From NCBI RefSeq assembly GCF_027942865.1, contig NC_134515.1, forward strand, positions 24,326,227 to 24,390,226: a stretch of DNA of 64,000 nt, in the 5' to 3' direction. The DNA comes from Odontesthes bonariensis. Its lineage: Eukaryota; Chordata; Actinopteri; Atheriniformes; Atherinopsidae. The notes under the pieces were generated by a model. The model was given only the letters and a program-made list of their open reading frames with translations, did not search any database and was not told the DNA's origin. Below are positions 11,601 through 24,200 of the stretch, one piece after another; position 1 is the stretch's first letter, and every line of letters begins with the position of its first letter. The translations under genes and the position numbers were made by a program.

Positions 11601-13678
11601 TGTTTTAAAACCGTCTGCAGACACTCTTTTAAAGAACAGATTTTGTTGTTCTTGCCTTTTTTATTTGAGCTTGTTCGAATACAGACAGGAAATGACATTA
11701 TCGAGGACAATTAAGACTTTCTTCTTTTTCTTTTTAAATAGTTTGCTCCCGTTTCCTCATCCAATGACCTTTCTTTGTCTTTGCTGAAGCTGACCATGCC
11801 CACCCCAATGCCCGAGTATCTGAATGTACACTACATATGTGAGTCGGCATCCAGACTCCTCTTCCTCTCCATGCACTGGGCACGATCCATCCCTGCCTTC
11901 TCAGCTCTCGGGTGAGAAAGTATTTAAGACGGGAATTATTTTTTTTTCTGCTGTGAAATAACACTGCGACCCAACCTGCCGCCGGTTTACAACATGCCTA
12001 TCATGGCACTGTGTCTCTCAGTCAGGAGGCAAACACCAGTTTGGTGCGAGCCTGCTGGAATGAGCTGTTCACTCTGGGTCTCGCTCAGTGCGCTCATGTG
12101 ATGAACCTGTCCACCATCCTCGCTGCCATCATCAACCATCTGCAAAGCAGCATCCAGGATGGTATGGACCAAAGACCTCGTCATCAGTTCACAGTAGGAC
12201 ACACACATAAAAACAGTAGTGAAGAAATGCAACTTTTAGGCTAATAGATTGTAGGCGTTGTTGATTGCAGTTGTTAGCAAGGTCATTTTGAGTTGTGTCA
12301 TATGACTTTGTTCCTGTGTTGTAGTTGATTGCTCAGAAACATTTCTAAAACATGACAGTACTGACAGTACACAATGAAGTAAGCCATCCATATTGACATG
12401 TACATTTGGAAACCCTCTTCTCAGACAAGCTGTCGGGGGAGAGGGTGAAGCAGGTGATGGAGCATATCTGGAAGTTTCAGGAGTTCTGTAACAGCATGAC
12501 GAGGCTAGAGACGGACAGCTATGAATATGCCTACCTGAAGGCTATTGTGTTGTTCAGCCCTGGTGAGACACAGACTTTCCCTCAAATAATAGTGGACACT
12601 GAAACTGTTCGTGGTCAACGGAAAGGTGTAAAACCTGCACCAGAATTTGGCTTTTGGAGTTCAACTGTCGTGTGTTTGACTCATCAGATCATCCGGGTGT
12701 GGACAGCAGCGGGCAGATCGAGAAATTCCAGGAGAAAGCGCTGATGGAGCTGCAGGACTATGTGCAGAAAACCTATCCCGATGACACATACAGGTACATT
12801 AGCAACATCAATTCACACAATTTATTGCCATTAAGACCATATGACAAGGAATGAAGAAAGAAAGAAAGAAGTTTTCTTCCAGACATGGGAAGAAATTCAG
12901 CAAATTGTGACGTTACACTGACATACGTGCACAGTTGTGGTTCAACTGTGAGGTGATAATGTGCAGAGAGAATTCAGTGTCCCAAATGAGGCTTCGTGAA
13001 GGGACAGCTTATTCCTCTGAGTGTTCCCAATCCTTCAAATAAACAATGACTTCTTGTAAGATTGTGCAAAACTCTGGAACGAAGCCCATTAAAGCAAGCT
13101 GCCTTCCCAGAGGGGAACGTACCTCAGATGGCAAGAAATCCGAATCCAAGTCCCTCCTGAAAGCTTCCTGGAGCTGTGGGAAGGACAGCCCCCCCCCCTC
13201 CAAAAAAATTATCTAAGCTTTCCTGTCAAGCTGTTAATTTGGTTGATTATATTTCGGAAGTTTGAATCACCCTTTAATGTTGTTTAAATGTGTGAACGTA
13301 ATACCTGATTTTATTTTATTTAATCGATAGCTTGTTTTGTTTGTTCTCTCTTTAATTGCCTTGCCAGCAGCTTGTTTTCAGAGTCTGGTTGATAATCATA
13401 AAATGGGCTTTTTGAGCGTTTGAGGGCACACTTGTGTTTGAATAAACAGGTGAAAACAAGAAATCGAGATGATTTTGCCATAAATGCGTGTTTTTCTCTT
13501 CAGGTTGACGCGCATCCTGACTCGTCTCCCCGCCTTGCGCCTTATGAACCCAAGCATCACAGAGGAGCTCTTCTTCACCGGCTTAATAGGCAACGTCTCT
13601 ATTGACAGCATCATTCCCTACATCCTCAAGATGGAGACGGCTGAGTATAACAGCCAGGACTCTGACTCAACAGAGTGA
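8556..13678 (+). CDS. nr2c2: Nuclear receptor subfamily 2 group C member 2 (testicular receptor 4)
   Basis: TR4 is a nuclear receptor that binds AGGTCA direct repeats as a homodimer or with TR2 and regulates metabolic, developmental and germ-cell genes. Coding exons: 8556-8615, 8872-8967, 9145-9345, 9517-9622, 9726-9905, 10345-10501, 10624-10714, 10871-11016, 11298-11469, 11790-11911, 12022-12161, 12425-12562, 12688-12793, 13504-13678. All junctions are GT-AG and in phase, giving 629 residues. Seen: [16 protein letters not shown] and KVILASPES in the N-terminus; a two-finger DNA-binding domain (about residues 146-211) starting [10 protein letters not shown], with P-box CEGCKG; then [11 protein letters not shown]; and a ligand-binding domain (about 375-615) with [19 protein letters not shown], ending [19 protein letters not shown]. 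These blocks match NR2C2, not NR2C1. The extra N-terminal exon (20 residues) lengthens it relative to human (about 596 aa). A second in-frame ATG at 8899-8901 aligns better with the human start. The C-terminus ends in an unusual acidic tail, NSQDSDSTE. Confidence 0.96.
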
Positions 13679-16592
13679 CATCACTCTCAGCATCCAGAAG
13701 TCTCATTTGAAAGTCAGTGAGTCTCCTTTTCAGGAATACCCTTTGGCTCCGGTGGGTTATAGCGATGAACTGCAGCCGCCTCTTGTTTTATATTGATGCA
13801 TGGTGGGGAACGCTTGGTAGATTAGGATAAGTTGGCTCTGGAAAGCCAGGATGACCTGGAATGTTTTCTGCAGCTGACACAGTCAGTGACTCTGAACTAC
13901 ATGGAAAAAAAAAAAAAAAAAAAGAATCCTCTGCAGCTGTCAGCTCATTTAATCTCTTCATAGCACTTCAGTTTAACAGAGCCGTCTAACATTGTTTTAT
14001 ATTTGTTTAAGCCTTGCCGTGCTCTAACATGATCCCATACATATTGAAATGTTATCTTTTGATGCAGATGTATCAGACAATATCCAGTCCTGAATCTAAG
14101 ACTCGTATACAGACTGAGAAATCTTACAGAGGAAGTCACCTGTTTAACCCCCATGAGATCAAAGTGAATCCGATTTACTTTCAAGCTGTGAGATGCTTGT
14201 TTATACTGGCTTTTGCTAACATGAGCACAGTATAAAGTGACATTTTAAATGACTGTGCTGAAAAACGTTCGGGCTCCAACAAATACTACGTTTTCTAACT
14301 ATGAAGAAAGAAGAAGAACGGTTACATCAGGTTACAGATCGTATGTTTCCCTGTTTTCTCCGACATCAATTAGAAATTCTTTGATTAAATCTAAATGGGA
14401 GTTGGATAGATAGCTTTTGACAGCTGCAGTAGATGTAAGTGAAAAGATAAATGATTTAACACGGTCCTTAAAGTGCATTCAAATAGACTGGCTGTCATTC
14501 TGTGTTCCTGCTGCCATTGGCCGAGAGGCATGTCTGATTTCAAAATCAGCCTATTAACGTTTTAATGTGGTACACTTCTATCTAGTTTATAATGAAACTA
14601 TTACTTATATATTCTGTGCAATCAACTCATCCCCGTTTTTACGTTGTTCCGCTCTCCATCGGTGTCATGGCCACGCTTGCCCCGCCTGCATTTTCTGCGT
14701 GCGTTTGTCCACGACGATTATTTCTTTCAAGAAAGAGGATTATTTTTAAAGGTTTGGGCTCAGAAGTCTCGCTTATGCGTAGCTATGCTACTGTTTTGTT
14801 TTTGTTTGCATTTGCATTCGGGTGCACATTATTCAGCTTCTGCGGTGTTCAACTGCATTCGGGCTGACTAAAACTTTGCGTTTCATACGTGTTTTTTTCC
14901 TATGTTGTGAATACATTTGCTCGTTACTAAGTGTACTTAAAGTACGTTTGGGCAGGTTTCCCTGATTTAAAAAAAAAAAAAGAAACTTAATATTTTGCGG
15001 TAAGCCAGCCTCTGGTGCATGGGTGTCTTGAAGACAATATGGAGATATATAAACTGCTCAGAAATAAAACATCCGCAGCAACATGAATGACGAAGATGTA
15101 AAAAGGTCAACATGGATTATGTCTTGTAAAATAAGTGTCAGTTGTAATTTGGTTTAAAACCCGAACAGACTGTTTGTAAAGGCACTGGTGTGAAATGCCA
15201 TTTGTACATGTGATTTCATTAAAATGAGTGCATGTTGTTTTTAAGCAGGGTTTTCTAATCTTGTTGCCGTCTGTCCTAATAAGGAGCCTTGTTATTGTTT
15301 TTATAGTGCATTGCTATGCATGAAGAGTCTGCTTAAGCACATTTTATTAAATGCAGTATGAAAAGTGTTGATTTAAATGTGGCTTTAAAATATTTACTAC
15401 GAGCAGTTTGAGGATATCGGAGCTCCCCCCCTGTTTTCTTACGTGGACTGAGTATATACCCATGGTCAACATTTTATACTGTGTAAATGTACTGTTTTTT
15501 TTCTGAGATGTTTGTCTTCGAATATTTAGACTGACAAATTCAAACCACATTCATCTGCCGCTTAAGTTGGATCACATAGTCACAAACCTACATTTCTACC
15601 TCACAGATAACAAATCAAATGTATTGATGACTGAGCTCAAGTATCGGCATTCCAGTCTCCGAGGCCTGCTTCTCTGAAGCCACTCATTTTCAACAAAATA
15701 AAGAAATATTCATGAAATATCGCACGACTGAAGTTGTTCATGCTCAAAATAGATTAGAATAATGTTACTCTTAGTGACTTAGTCAGAGGATTAGCTTTGA
15801 CAAATTGGAGTTGATCGGTCTGCCAGAGTTCTTCGACATCAGTGAAGCTTTGCTAAAAATCACGCTACTTTTTCCTTATTGACTGAAAATAGTTTTCTTC
15901 GCTAACAATATGTAATACGTGTAATAACACAAATCTCTAAATTATAATGTGCTCATATTGACAATAAAATAATGATTTAAACTCAGATTTAAACTCAGTA
16001 AAGGGTCTAATAATTAATAATATCCACGTATTGATGAACAAATCTAAAATTTAGATTAACTGAAGTTTTACTTCCATTCTAGGCAAAGTTTTATTTTTCA
16101 AAGAGAAAGATAAGTTGAATGATTTTCCGTCAACTAATTTTTCATGCTTAATCTCTGTTTCAATCAGGTAAACATTCAGGGGGAAAAGGAGGTCATAAAT
16201 GCGTTCTATTCCCCCCTTAATTAGCGCTAAAATAAGCATTGCGTGTTAGAAGTAAGAAATGCCTGTAAAAACAAACAAGTTTTTCTTTTCCAATTTTTCT
16301 TTTGTGATAGATTTCAAATTTAAATGTCGTGTTAACATGTTGCAAAAGAAGCAAATTCTGTCTCGAATCACATTTTGTGAGCCAAATCTTCGAAGAAATA
16401 TTTTTAAGTAGTTTTTCATGTAATTGTCAGTTGAGCTAACTGGCGCCCCCTGTCGACTCTCAGGCGCTTTACTGACGGGGACGCTTTGTGACGTCCTCAA
16501 AACGCGTCCCTTTGGCGTGCGCGATTGGGGCTTCGGGCAAACAAATCAGATATATCAGATGCTATTTTGGGGAATAGAATAAAAGGTTTAAA
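13679..16592. other. nr2c2 3' UTR and spacer to mrps25
   Basis: No further coding exon seen. An A19 run lies at 13905-13923. Candidate poly(A) signals in plus orientation include AATAAA at about 15064 and 15697-15702 and ATTAAA near 15218, so the nr2c2 3' UTR may be 1.4-2 kb long. The last 150 bp before 16593 become GC-rich and carry a CRE-like TGACGTCC (16489-16496) and an inverted CCAAT (ATTGG near 16524), the likely mrps25 promoter. Confidence 0.5.
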
Positions 16593-17843
<1,251 letters not shown>

Positions 17844-18072
17844 GAGGCTCAGGAGGAAAGCGGACTTTTGTAGTTTCCTCTGGACAATATTCTGGTATTC
17901 TGATAAAATTATTTTTTTTTAATGCCCACATGAATGGACTGGCACCCTGCTCCAGCCTGCAACAACATACCAACCCATGACCTGGTTATGTTCATTTCTG
18001 CACTTACACACTTGCGTTGATTTACACGAGTCAGCGCTAACCCAGAGCTGAATGCTGTCATGTTAACATCCA

Positions 18073-18078
18073 AATAAA
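18073..18078 (+). terminator. mrps25: Likely mrps25 poly(A) signal
   Basis: Canonical AATAAA 230 bp after the stop codon, followed by GT-rich sequence (TTAGTTGTGTGGATGTT). Confidence 0.65.
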
Positions 18079-18094
18079 ACCCTTAGTTGTGTGG

Positions 18095-18960
18095 ATGTTA
18101 CTTTGACACCTACAGTATTGTGCAAATGTCTTGAGACAGCCTGCATTTCTTTATAAATTGCCAGGAAAAAACAGTTGCAGTGATTTATTCAAATGTACAA
18201 AATGAGTATGTGCGTGTAATAAAGCAAATGAGTTCATAAAGCACAGAGTTGTTACAACTTTGAAGGTCAGCATTTGGTATGAGCATCTATATTTTCGAAA
18301 CACACCCTGAAACCTCTAAGGCAAGAATGGCTTCTTGACAGCCCCCCTTCCTTGGAGACCATTTCAGGTGAAGCTTCAGTTAATAGTAAAGCTATTAAGT
18401 GGATCACAGTGAAGGTTCCCATTTCTTATGGACATCACTTTCAGATACTGTTCATCTGCTTCGCCACGGAAACTGTCCAGTTTCCTTGGATTCATTTTAT
18501 TTTTTTAAGAACACCCTGCAGAGATCAATTTTCAGTTAATAACTCTTTGGGAATCACTTCATCTGTGCAAAAAAATACCACATCCTGTCCTTAAAACTTG
18601 TGTTATCTTTGGCCTATTGTTTTTGAGACAGCTAAAGAAATGGTGCAACATGTGGCGAGTAACAAAGTGCCTGAAGTTACTATTTAAAACACGTTCTTTG
18701 CCAAGCTGTCTGTTCTGTGTAGACACAGCACAGGTTCATCCATTGAGTTATTGAGCTATTTGAGCTTGAATGATTTGTCGGTGTTATAAAAAAAAACCCA
18801 CCCCTCTGAAAATGATCGAGCACAAGGACTGCACTGAAAATAAATGAAAAAGCAGCCAAAGTCCAAAGAAAATTGTGAAAGATCTTCAGAAAGCCAGGAG
18901 AGCTTATAGTCCAAGACCACTTTAAAAGATTAGTGGCTGCTTGGAGGCTAAATATAAAGA
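18095..18960. repeat. Probable decayed dispersed repeat
   Basis: Starts with ACAGTATTGTGCAAATGTCTTGAGACA, whose core resembles the GTGCAAAAGTCTTAGGCAC-type end of a repeat seen often in fish. It continues with phrases such as CAGAAAGCCAGGAGAGCTTATAG that look transposon-derived. No coding frame survives and I cannot fix the boundaries or the class. Confidence 0.35.
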
Positions 18961-20714
18961 AATGAGGAGTAGATTAAAACCCGCCCTGTACTCAGCTCAG
19001 TCCTTTAAGTTAACAGCGCTCATTGGTGGTTGTAGCCTCTGCCAGCAGACCAATGTTCCCGTACTTTATTGCAATAAAATCTGCTTGGCTAGAACTCAGT
19101 GAACTCCCAGTGAAAAGGCATTGTCTCAGCCTCCAAACTATAGATCCAAGCCTGGCCTGAAATGAGCCTGATCCACGGAGCCCAAAGGCTCTGCTTGCCA
19201 AAGTCTTAAAGCCAGACTCTTCCAGAGCCCCAGATGTCCAGCGTCCCTGCTCCAGTGGATCAGAGACACTTTGGCAGCATGAGCCGGACCTGTGCAGTTA
19301 TGGAGTTCTACATTAGTATGAACACAACAAGAAATATCCACGTAATTGATTTTTCTTTATTTAGTGCTGAGACAGAGTTAATCAACGGATGGTTGTGTGT
19401 CAAATGTAGTCATTTAGCAGAGATGTTACTGCCATTACTTCTGAAACAAAACACAAACTGCTAATGCATTTAGAGAAGTTTTGCTAAAAGAAAAAGGAAA
19501 AAAAAAAAAAAGTCTGCATCTGTTAGTTAAGCAGACAAACCAAACGTGTCTTAGGACAGAAATATGGACAATCTGACAGAAAGCACAATAACAAATTCAG
19601 GTGAGGACAGACTTAGCAGCACTGAATAATACTTGCTGGCATCCATGTAGTGTTAGTATACGGTATTTCTGAGAAAAGAGTGTCTAAAATGTTGTTTTGA
19701 CCCAACAGTCTATTCAACCATCACAAATGCAGATCATTTCTGTACACATTGGGATTTCAGCTGTGTTACATGTCTTACGCTTGATTTTAGTTGCCTGCAA
19801 TGTTCCTGTGCAAATAGTGTCGAGTAGCTACACGGTGTGTCCCGGGTGAGCTGTTTAAATGAGCTCTGAATGGACTACAGAACAGATAACATGCGTCACA
19901 TACAAGTCTTGGCTGACGGCACGGAGCCAGTGTGCTTTTTCATTCAACAAGTACGTCCTAACTTGTAAAATAGAGAGAAGAGCGGGAAGACGAGTCCAGC
20001 CAACAGCTCGGCATCACACAGACGCATGCAGCTCAAGTGCCACTGTAAACTATTAGGTCCCAACATATAGGGTTGCACAGCAGGACATGGAAAACACTTG
20101 TTTACTTGGCTCTCTGTGGAATCTCGACTGCAGGCGTGTCTTTTTGTTTTGTTTTGTTTTTTTCAAACCTATGACCAAGATGAACTGCGATCAAAGCCGT
20201 TGATGATACAAATCCAACTTCATTAAGACTTTAAACCTTTCGGAGACATGACGTCACCCCATCGGGGAGAGATTTTTTACATTTGAAGTTTTACAGCAGA
20301 CACTAAATGACTTGTAGCAAATTCACTTCTGTCGAGGCCGTCGTCTTACAGGTGCGGTACTTTGAATTATGACACACGATTAAAAGTTTAAATGCAATGG
20401 CACGAGTGACACGAAAACAAAAACAATGATTCAAATATTAATATCTGTCAATTTGATCAAATTATGAGTTTCCTTCAAACAGCGGGCTGCCCAATAACAG
20501 TCAGAGAAGTCCACCCTCAAGATCTCTTGAATTAATGAGTTTTGTTCATGGCCCAGTTAGAATGGTTTAGTCTTCTGTAAATATCAAGTTATAAACGCAC
20601 TTACAAAACAATACGAATATCCATGGATCAGATTTTGATCATCACCATCTGTCAGTGGAATCAATAGTAATTGAATTGCACTATGGGTAATACTGACGTG
20701 TTAGTTTGAAGCTT
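18961..20714. other. Spacer between mrps25 and rbsn 3' ends
   Basis: The region between the convergent genes. No exon recognised; A- and T-rich homopolymer stretches only (for example around 19498 and 20140). Confidence 0.4.
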
Positions 20715-20720
20715 TTTATT
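20715..20720 (-). terminator. rbsn: Candidate rbsn poly(A) signal
   Basis: Plus-strand TTTATT, i.e. AATAAA on the minus strand, about 520 bp beyond the rbsn stop codon at 21243. It would place the hairpin at 21069-21122 inside the 3' UTR. Confidence 0.5.
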
Positions 20721-21068
20721 GGGGTTTTTTTTGGAAAGAAGAAGAAGAAAAAGCCACGGTCACATTTTGGCTTTGTTCACCGCTTCTACTGGACTGCAAA
20801 AATCATACATCCAGATCGCCACGCGACCACAGCCAGGCTCTAATCAAAGAACCAGCTCACTCAGCTCTCATAAAAATGACATTCTCCTGTCTTCCATTGT
20901 TCATGTGTGCACTGTTACCGTACGACTGTGTTAACAGTGCCTGCACGTATGAGTTTTTACTACCAGTGCTTAAAAAATGCTGAGATGGACTCCAGACCAA
21001 TGCAACACATTGCAGGATGAGTGGTTTAGAAATTTGTGTAAGTTTTGGAAATTTTAATCCAGACTGCT

Positions 21069-21122
21069 CAGCTCTAATACATAATGAACTGAGGGTGCCT
21101 CATTCATTATGTATTAGAGCTG
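21069..21122. repeat. 54-bp near-perfect hairpin in presumed rbsn 3' UTR
   Basis: The arms run 21069-21094 and 21098-21122. CAGCTCTAATACATAATGAA pairs perfectly with TTCATTATGTATTAGAGCTG; after one bulged C, TGAGG pairs with CCTCA, leaving a GTG loop. In total 25 bp are paired with one bulge. Confidence 0.95.
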
Positions 21123-21242
21123 GGTGGGAGGTATGTATTAGCAGACCTCACCAAAACTAACCTCTGTGGGCTCATTAGTCAAGTAAAGTGAGTCAGCCTC
21201 GCAGGACTTGGTATGAAGCATGTGATCAGGCGGCATTATGCA

Positions 21243-24200
21243 TCAGTGCTTCTTTTTCTTCTGTTCCTGTAGGGTGTGCTGTAGCTCTCTTAGGTTCTCC
21301 GACAGGAGCTCAACCTCGTCGAAGCGCCCGCTGTGCTTTGCATCGAAAATGTAGGCCCTAATGTTATTAATCTGCTGCAGCAGCAGCTCCTCCTCTATCA
21401 TGTCCACGTCTGGCAACATCTCATCATCGTCGTCCCCGTCAAAGGGGTTGGTCGAGACCTCTGGTGAATTCCCAGAGGCCTCCATGAAAGGGTTACCTGC
21501 TTCAGAGTGGTCCTCCTCAAAGGGGTTGCCAGGTTCTGTCTCAGCCTGTTTGTTCTCCTCTGCATCTTCATCAAAGGGGTTGTATTCTTTCTTTCCATTG
21601 GTCTCTTCTTTGTGTTCTCTCTTGATGTCCTCAAAGAAGGGATTGGATGGATCTTCCTCGATGGGAGTGGAGTCTTCTTCTTCAAAGGGGTTAAGAGGGG
21701 TGCTGCTCCGGCCTTCACCTTCACCACCAGGGGGGGTTACGTGCCCCCCTAAGCTCCTCAGCCTCGGAGGCGACTCCTCCTGCGATGTGAGAGCAGGGAA
21801 AGCCCTTAGAGCTGAGGGGCTCTTCTCAGCTGTAGGAGTCAGGACCTCTTCTCCTGTGTCCTCCTCTTCCTGGTAGCCTTCTGTTGGGCTGATATCAAGA
21901 GACGGCCCCCAGGTGAAGGAAGGCTGGGTGGAGCTGACAGTGGAGCCCCATTGCTCTCTCTCCTTCTGTTCCCGGGCCTCCAGGCGCTGGAGCTCCCCCT
22001 GCTGCAAGTTTTCCTCATTAGCCAGCTTCTGAGAGAGTGCGATGGCCAGACTGGTTTGCTGCTGGTCGTATTCATCCTGCAGCTGACGCAGGTTCTCCTC
22101 CAACATGGCAACCTCATCTGTTCTTTGAGCCTCACGAGCCTGACGAAGGAATGACTGAATGTTCTCAATCTGCTGCAAGAGGGGGTCTTCCAGTTCGCTG
22201 CGGACATGGACGGAGTCTGCGGAGGGCAACCAACCACCAGCTTTGGTCATACGTGGCGCTCTAGGGGCCTGGGGCAGCTCTCCGTTGGCAGGGGGACGGT
22301 TTTTCTCAGACTCTTGCCTCCGCTTTAGAGACTCCTGAGCTGCCTGTTGGGCGGGAAAAATAAAAAATAAAAATAAATAAATGAAGAACAAAGATTTAGA
22401 AATTTGTTTTTCCGGTGAAAATGAATCAAAGGTGTGGAAACTAAACTCACCAGTCTCTCTTGTTGGAGTCTCCTCTCTTGTTCCTGTTTTCGCTTTTCTT
22501 TCAGCTCTTCATATTTCTCCCTCGTGGGTAAAGACATCAGCCCCAACAGCTTCTCCTGAAACAGCGCGGGCACAAAGAAAAGATTTAGCTCTATAAGGGA
22601 TGAGGGTACTCGCATTGACGTCACACCTGAGTCAACCAGGCTTACCAAAAAAGGTAAGATTTTTCTCCTGTAAATTCACTTTTTTGTAATCCAATGCACT
22701 TGTCTTGGCCGGAGCTTGTCTGGTATAAATGGGATGTTCTACTTTTGTCTTGTGCTGCCTTTTTGTTTTTGTTGTAATGTTGATATAGTACAAGTTCTTT
22801 GCCGATACAAGGCAGAATAAGAGTTATTCAGTGAACTTGTTGCTCGACTAAGCAGCATCACATGCGGTCACCCCTCTCTGTAGACACAGAGTTTTAACAT
22901 GTTTCAAGGGAATTACCAATTATGTTTCTATTTGCTGAAATATCAAAATTATATCAAAATTTCCTTTTTATTTCAGCATATTGTCTGGGTGGATGTTCAA
23001 CTAACTAAACTGCACAATGTGTACACATTCATGTTTGTGGGCTAGATAATGAGACTTATGCGGCACAGCTGATGGGATTGCTGTTCAAAGCATAGGATTA
23101 GGAAGGGAAGCGTAAGGTGCAGCAGCAGACCGCTCTCTTTTGACTGGCTGCATCATTTGCAGTTTCCTACCAAAACTGTATTCTGTCACATTAACGCAAA
23201 ACGTACAGCCTTTACTTGGGCTCACCTGGACAAATAGTGTGGCTGTGTAGCGGATCATCCTCTGTAGCTGGAGCGCCTTCGGATGCGATGGTGGATCATC
23301 TTTAACACCCAGTGTTAAAATCCTTTTACTGAGAAGAAAAGAACTCAATTCAAGCCTTAAGTACGAGCTCTTGTGTTTAATTGTGAAAGCCTCAGACTGA
23401 CATGTACCTTAGAGCATCGATTAGTTCATAGTATTTCTGAACTTCCAGCCTCAATCCACCAGCAGTGTCAAGATTATAAGTGGTTTCTCCCGCACTATAA
23501 AAGTAAGGGATAAAAGCATCTCTCAGATTTGAAAAACAAATCAAATAACACCCGTAAATGTTTAAATAACAACTGAAGTGTTTTTTAATGTGGCATACTT
23601 GAGAGACTCAGCCATTCGTATGTACTCTGGAGCCTTTTCATCCACCTTCTCCATGCACATCCTCAGCCTCTAACAGGAAGACATATTTTGAAAACAACAG
23701 GAACCCCCCCAAAGAAAAACGGTGAATGGCAGGAAGGACACAGAGTAAACTCCACAGCTAAAAGGGAGCACAGAATTGCCTGCTCCTGTAGTGCCACAAG
23801 AATCTTAGTTGTGAGAATGTTAAACCAACCTCGTAAAGTTTCACTATGTCTGGCACATGGTCCTTCTCTTCTAACTTCTGCTGTCTCTTCAGCAGAGTGT
23901 CCATACAGTGGTGGCAGCAGCGGATCCTCTCGTCATCCTTTTCCTCCAGCATTGAGGTCACACTGCTCAAGCTGCTGATGCTGCCTCTCCTGGAACCCAT
24001 CCCGCTGCTTCCGCCTCCTGCTGGGGCAGACTGGGACTGACCAGGGCTTCCAGGTACACACAGCGCCTCACGAGTCCCGTTAAGGAGCTTCTCTGTTAAA
24101 CGGGGGGGGGGGGGGGGGGGGTAAATATGGCGAAACTTCTCTTCTAATATCTGATCATTTCCTGCACTTCCTGAATGTTGTCAATACATACGGGCCAAAG

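Noticed and set aside
21069-21122. Hairpin as a microRNA gene
   Set aside because: The stem is about 25 bp with a 3-nt loop, too short and too tight for a normal pre-miRNA.
21361-21876. 171-codon plus-strand frame rich in Ser
   Set aside because: Antisense shadow of the acidic, NPF-rich last exon of rbsn.
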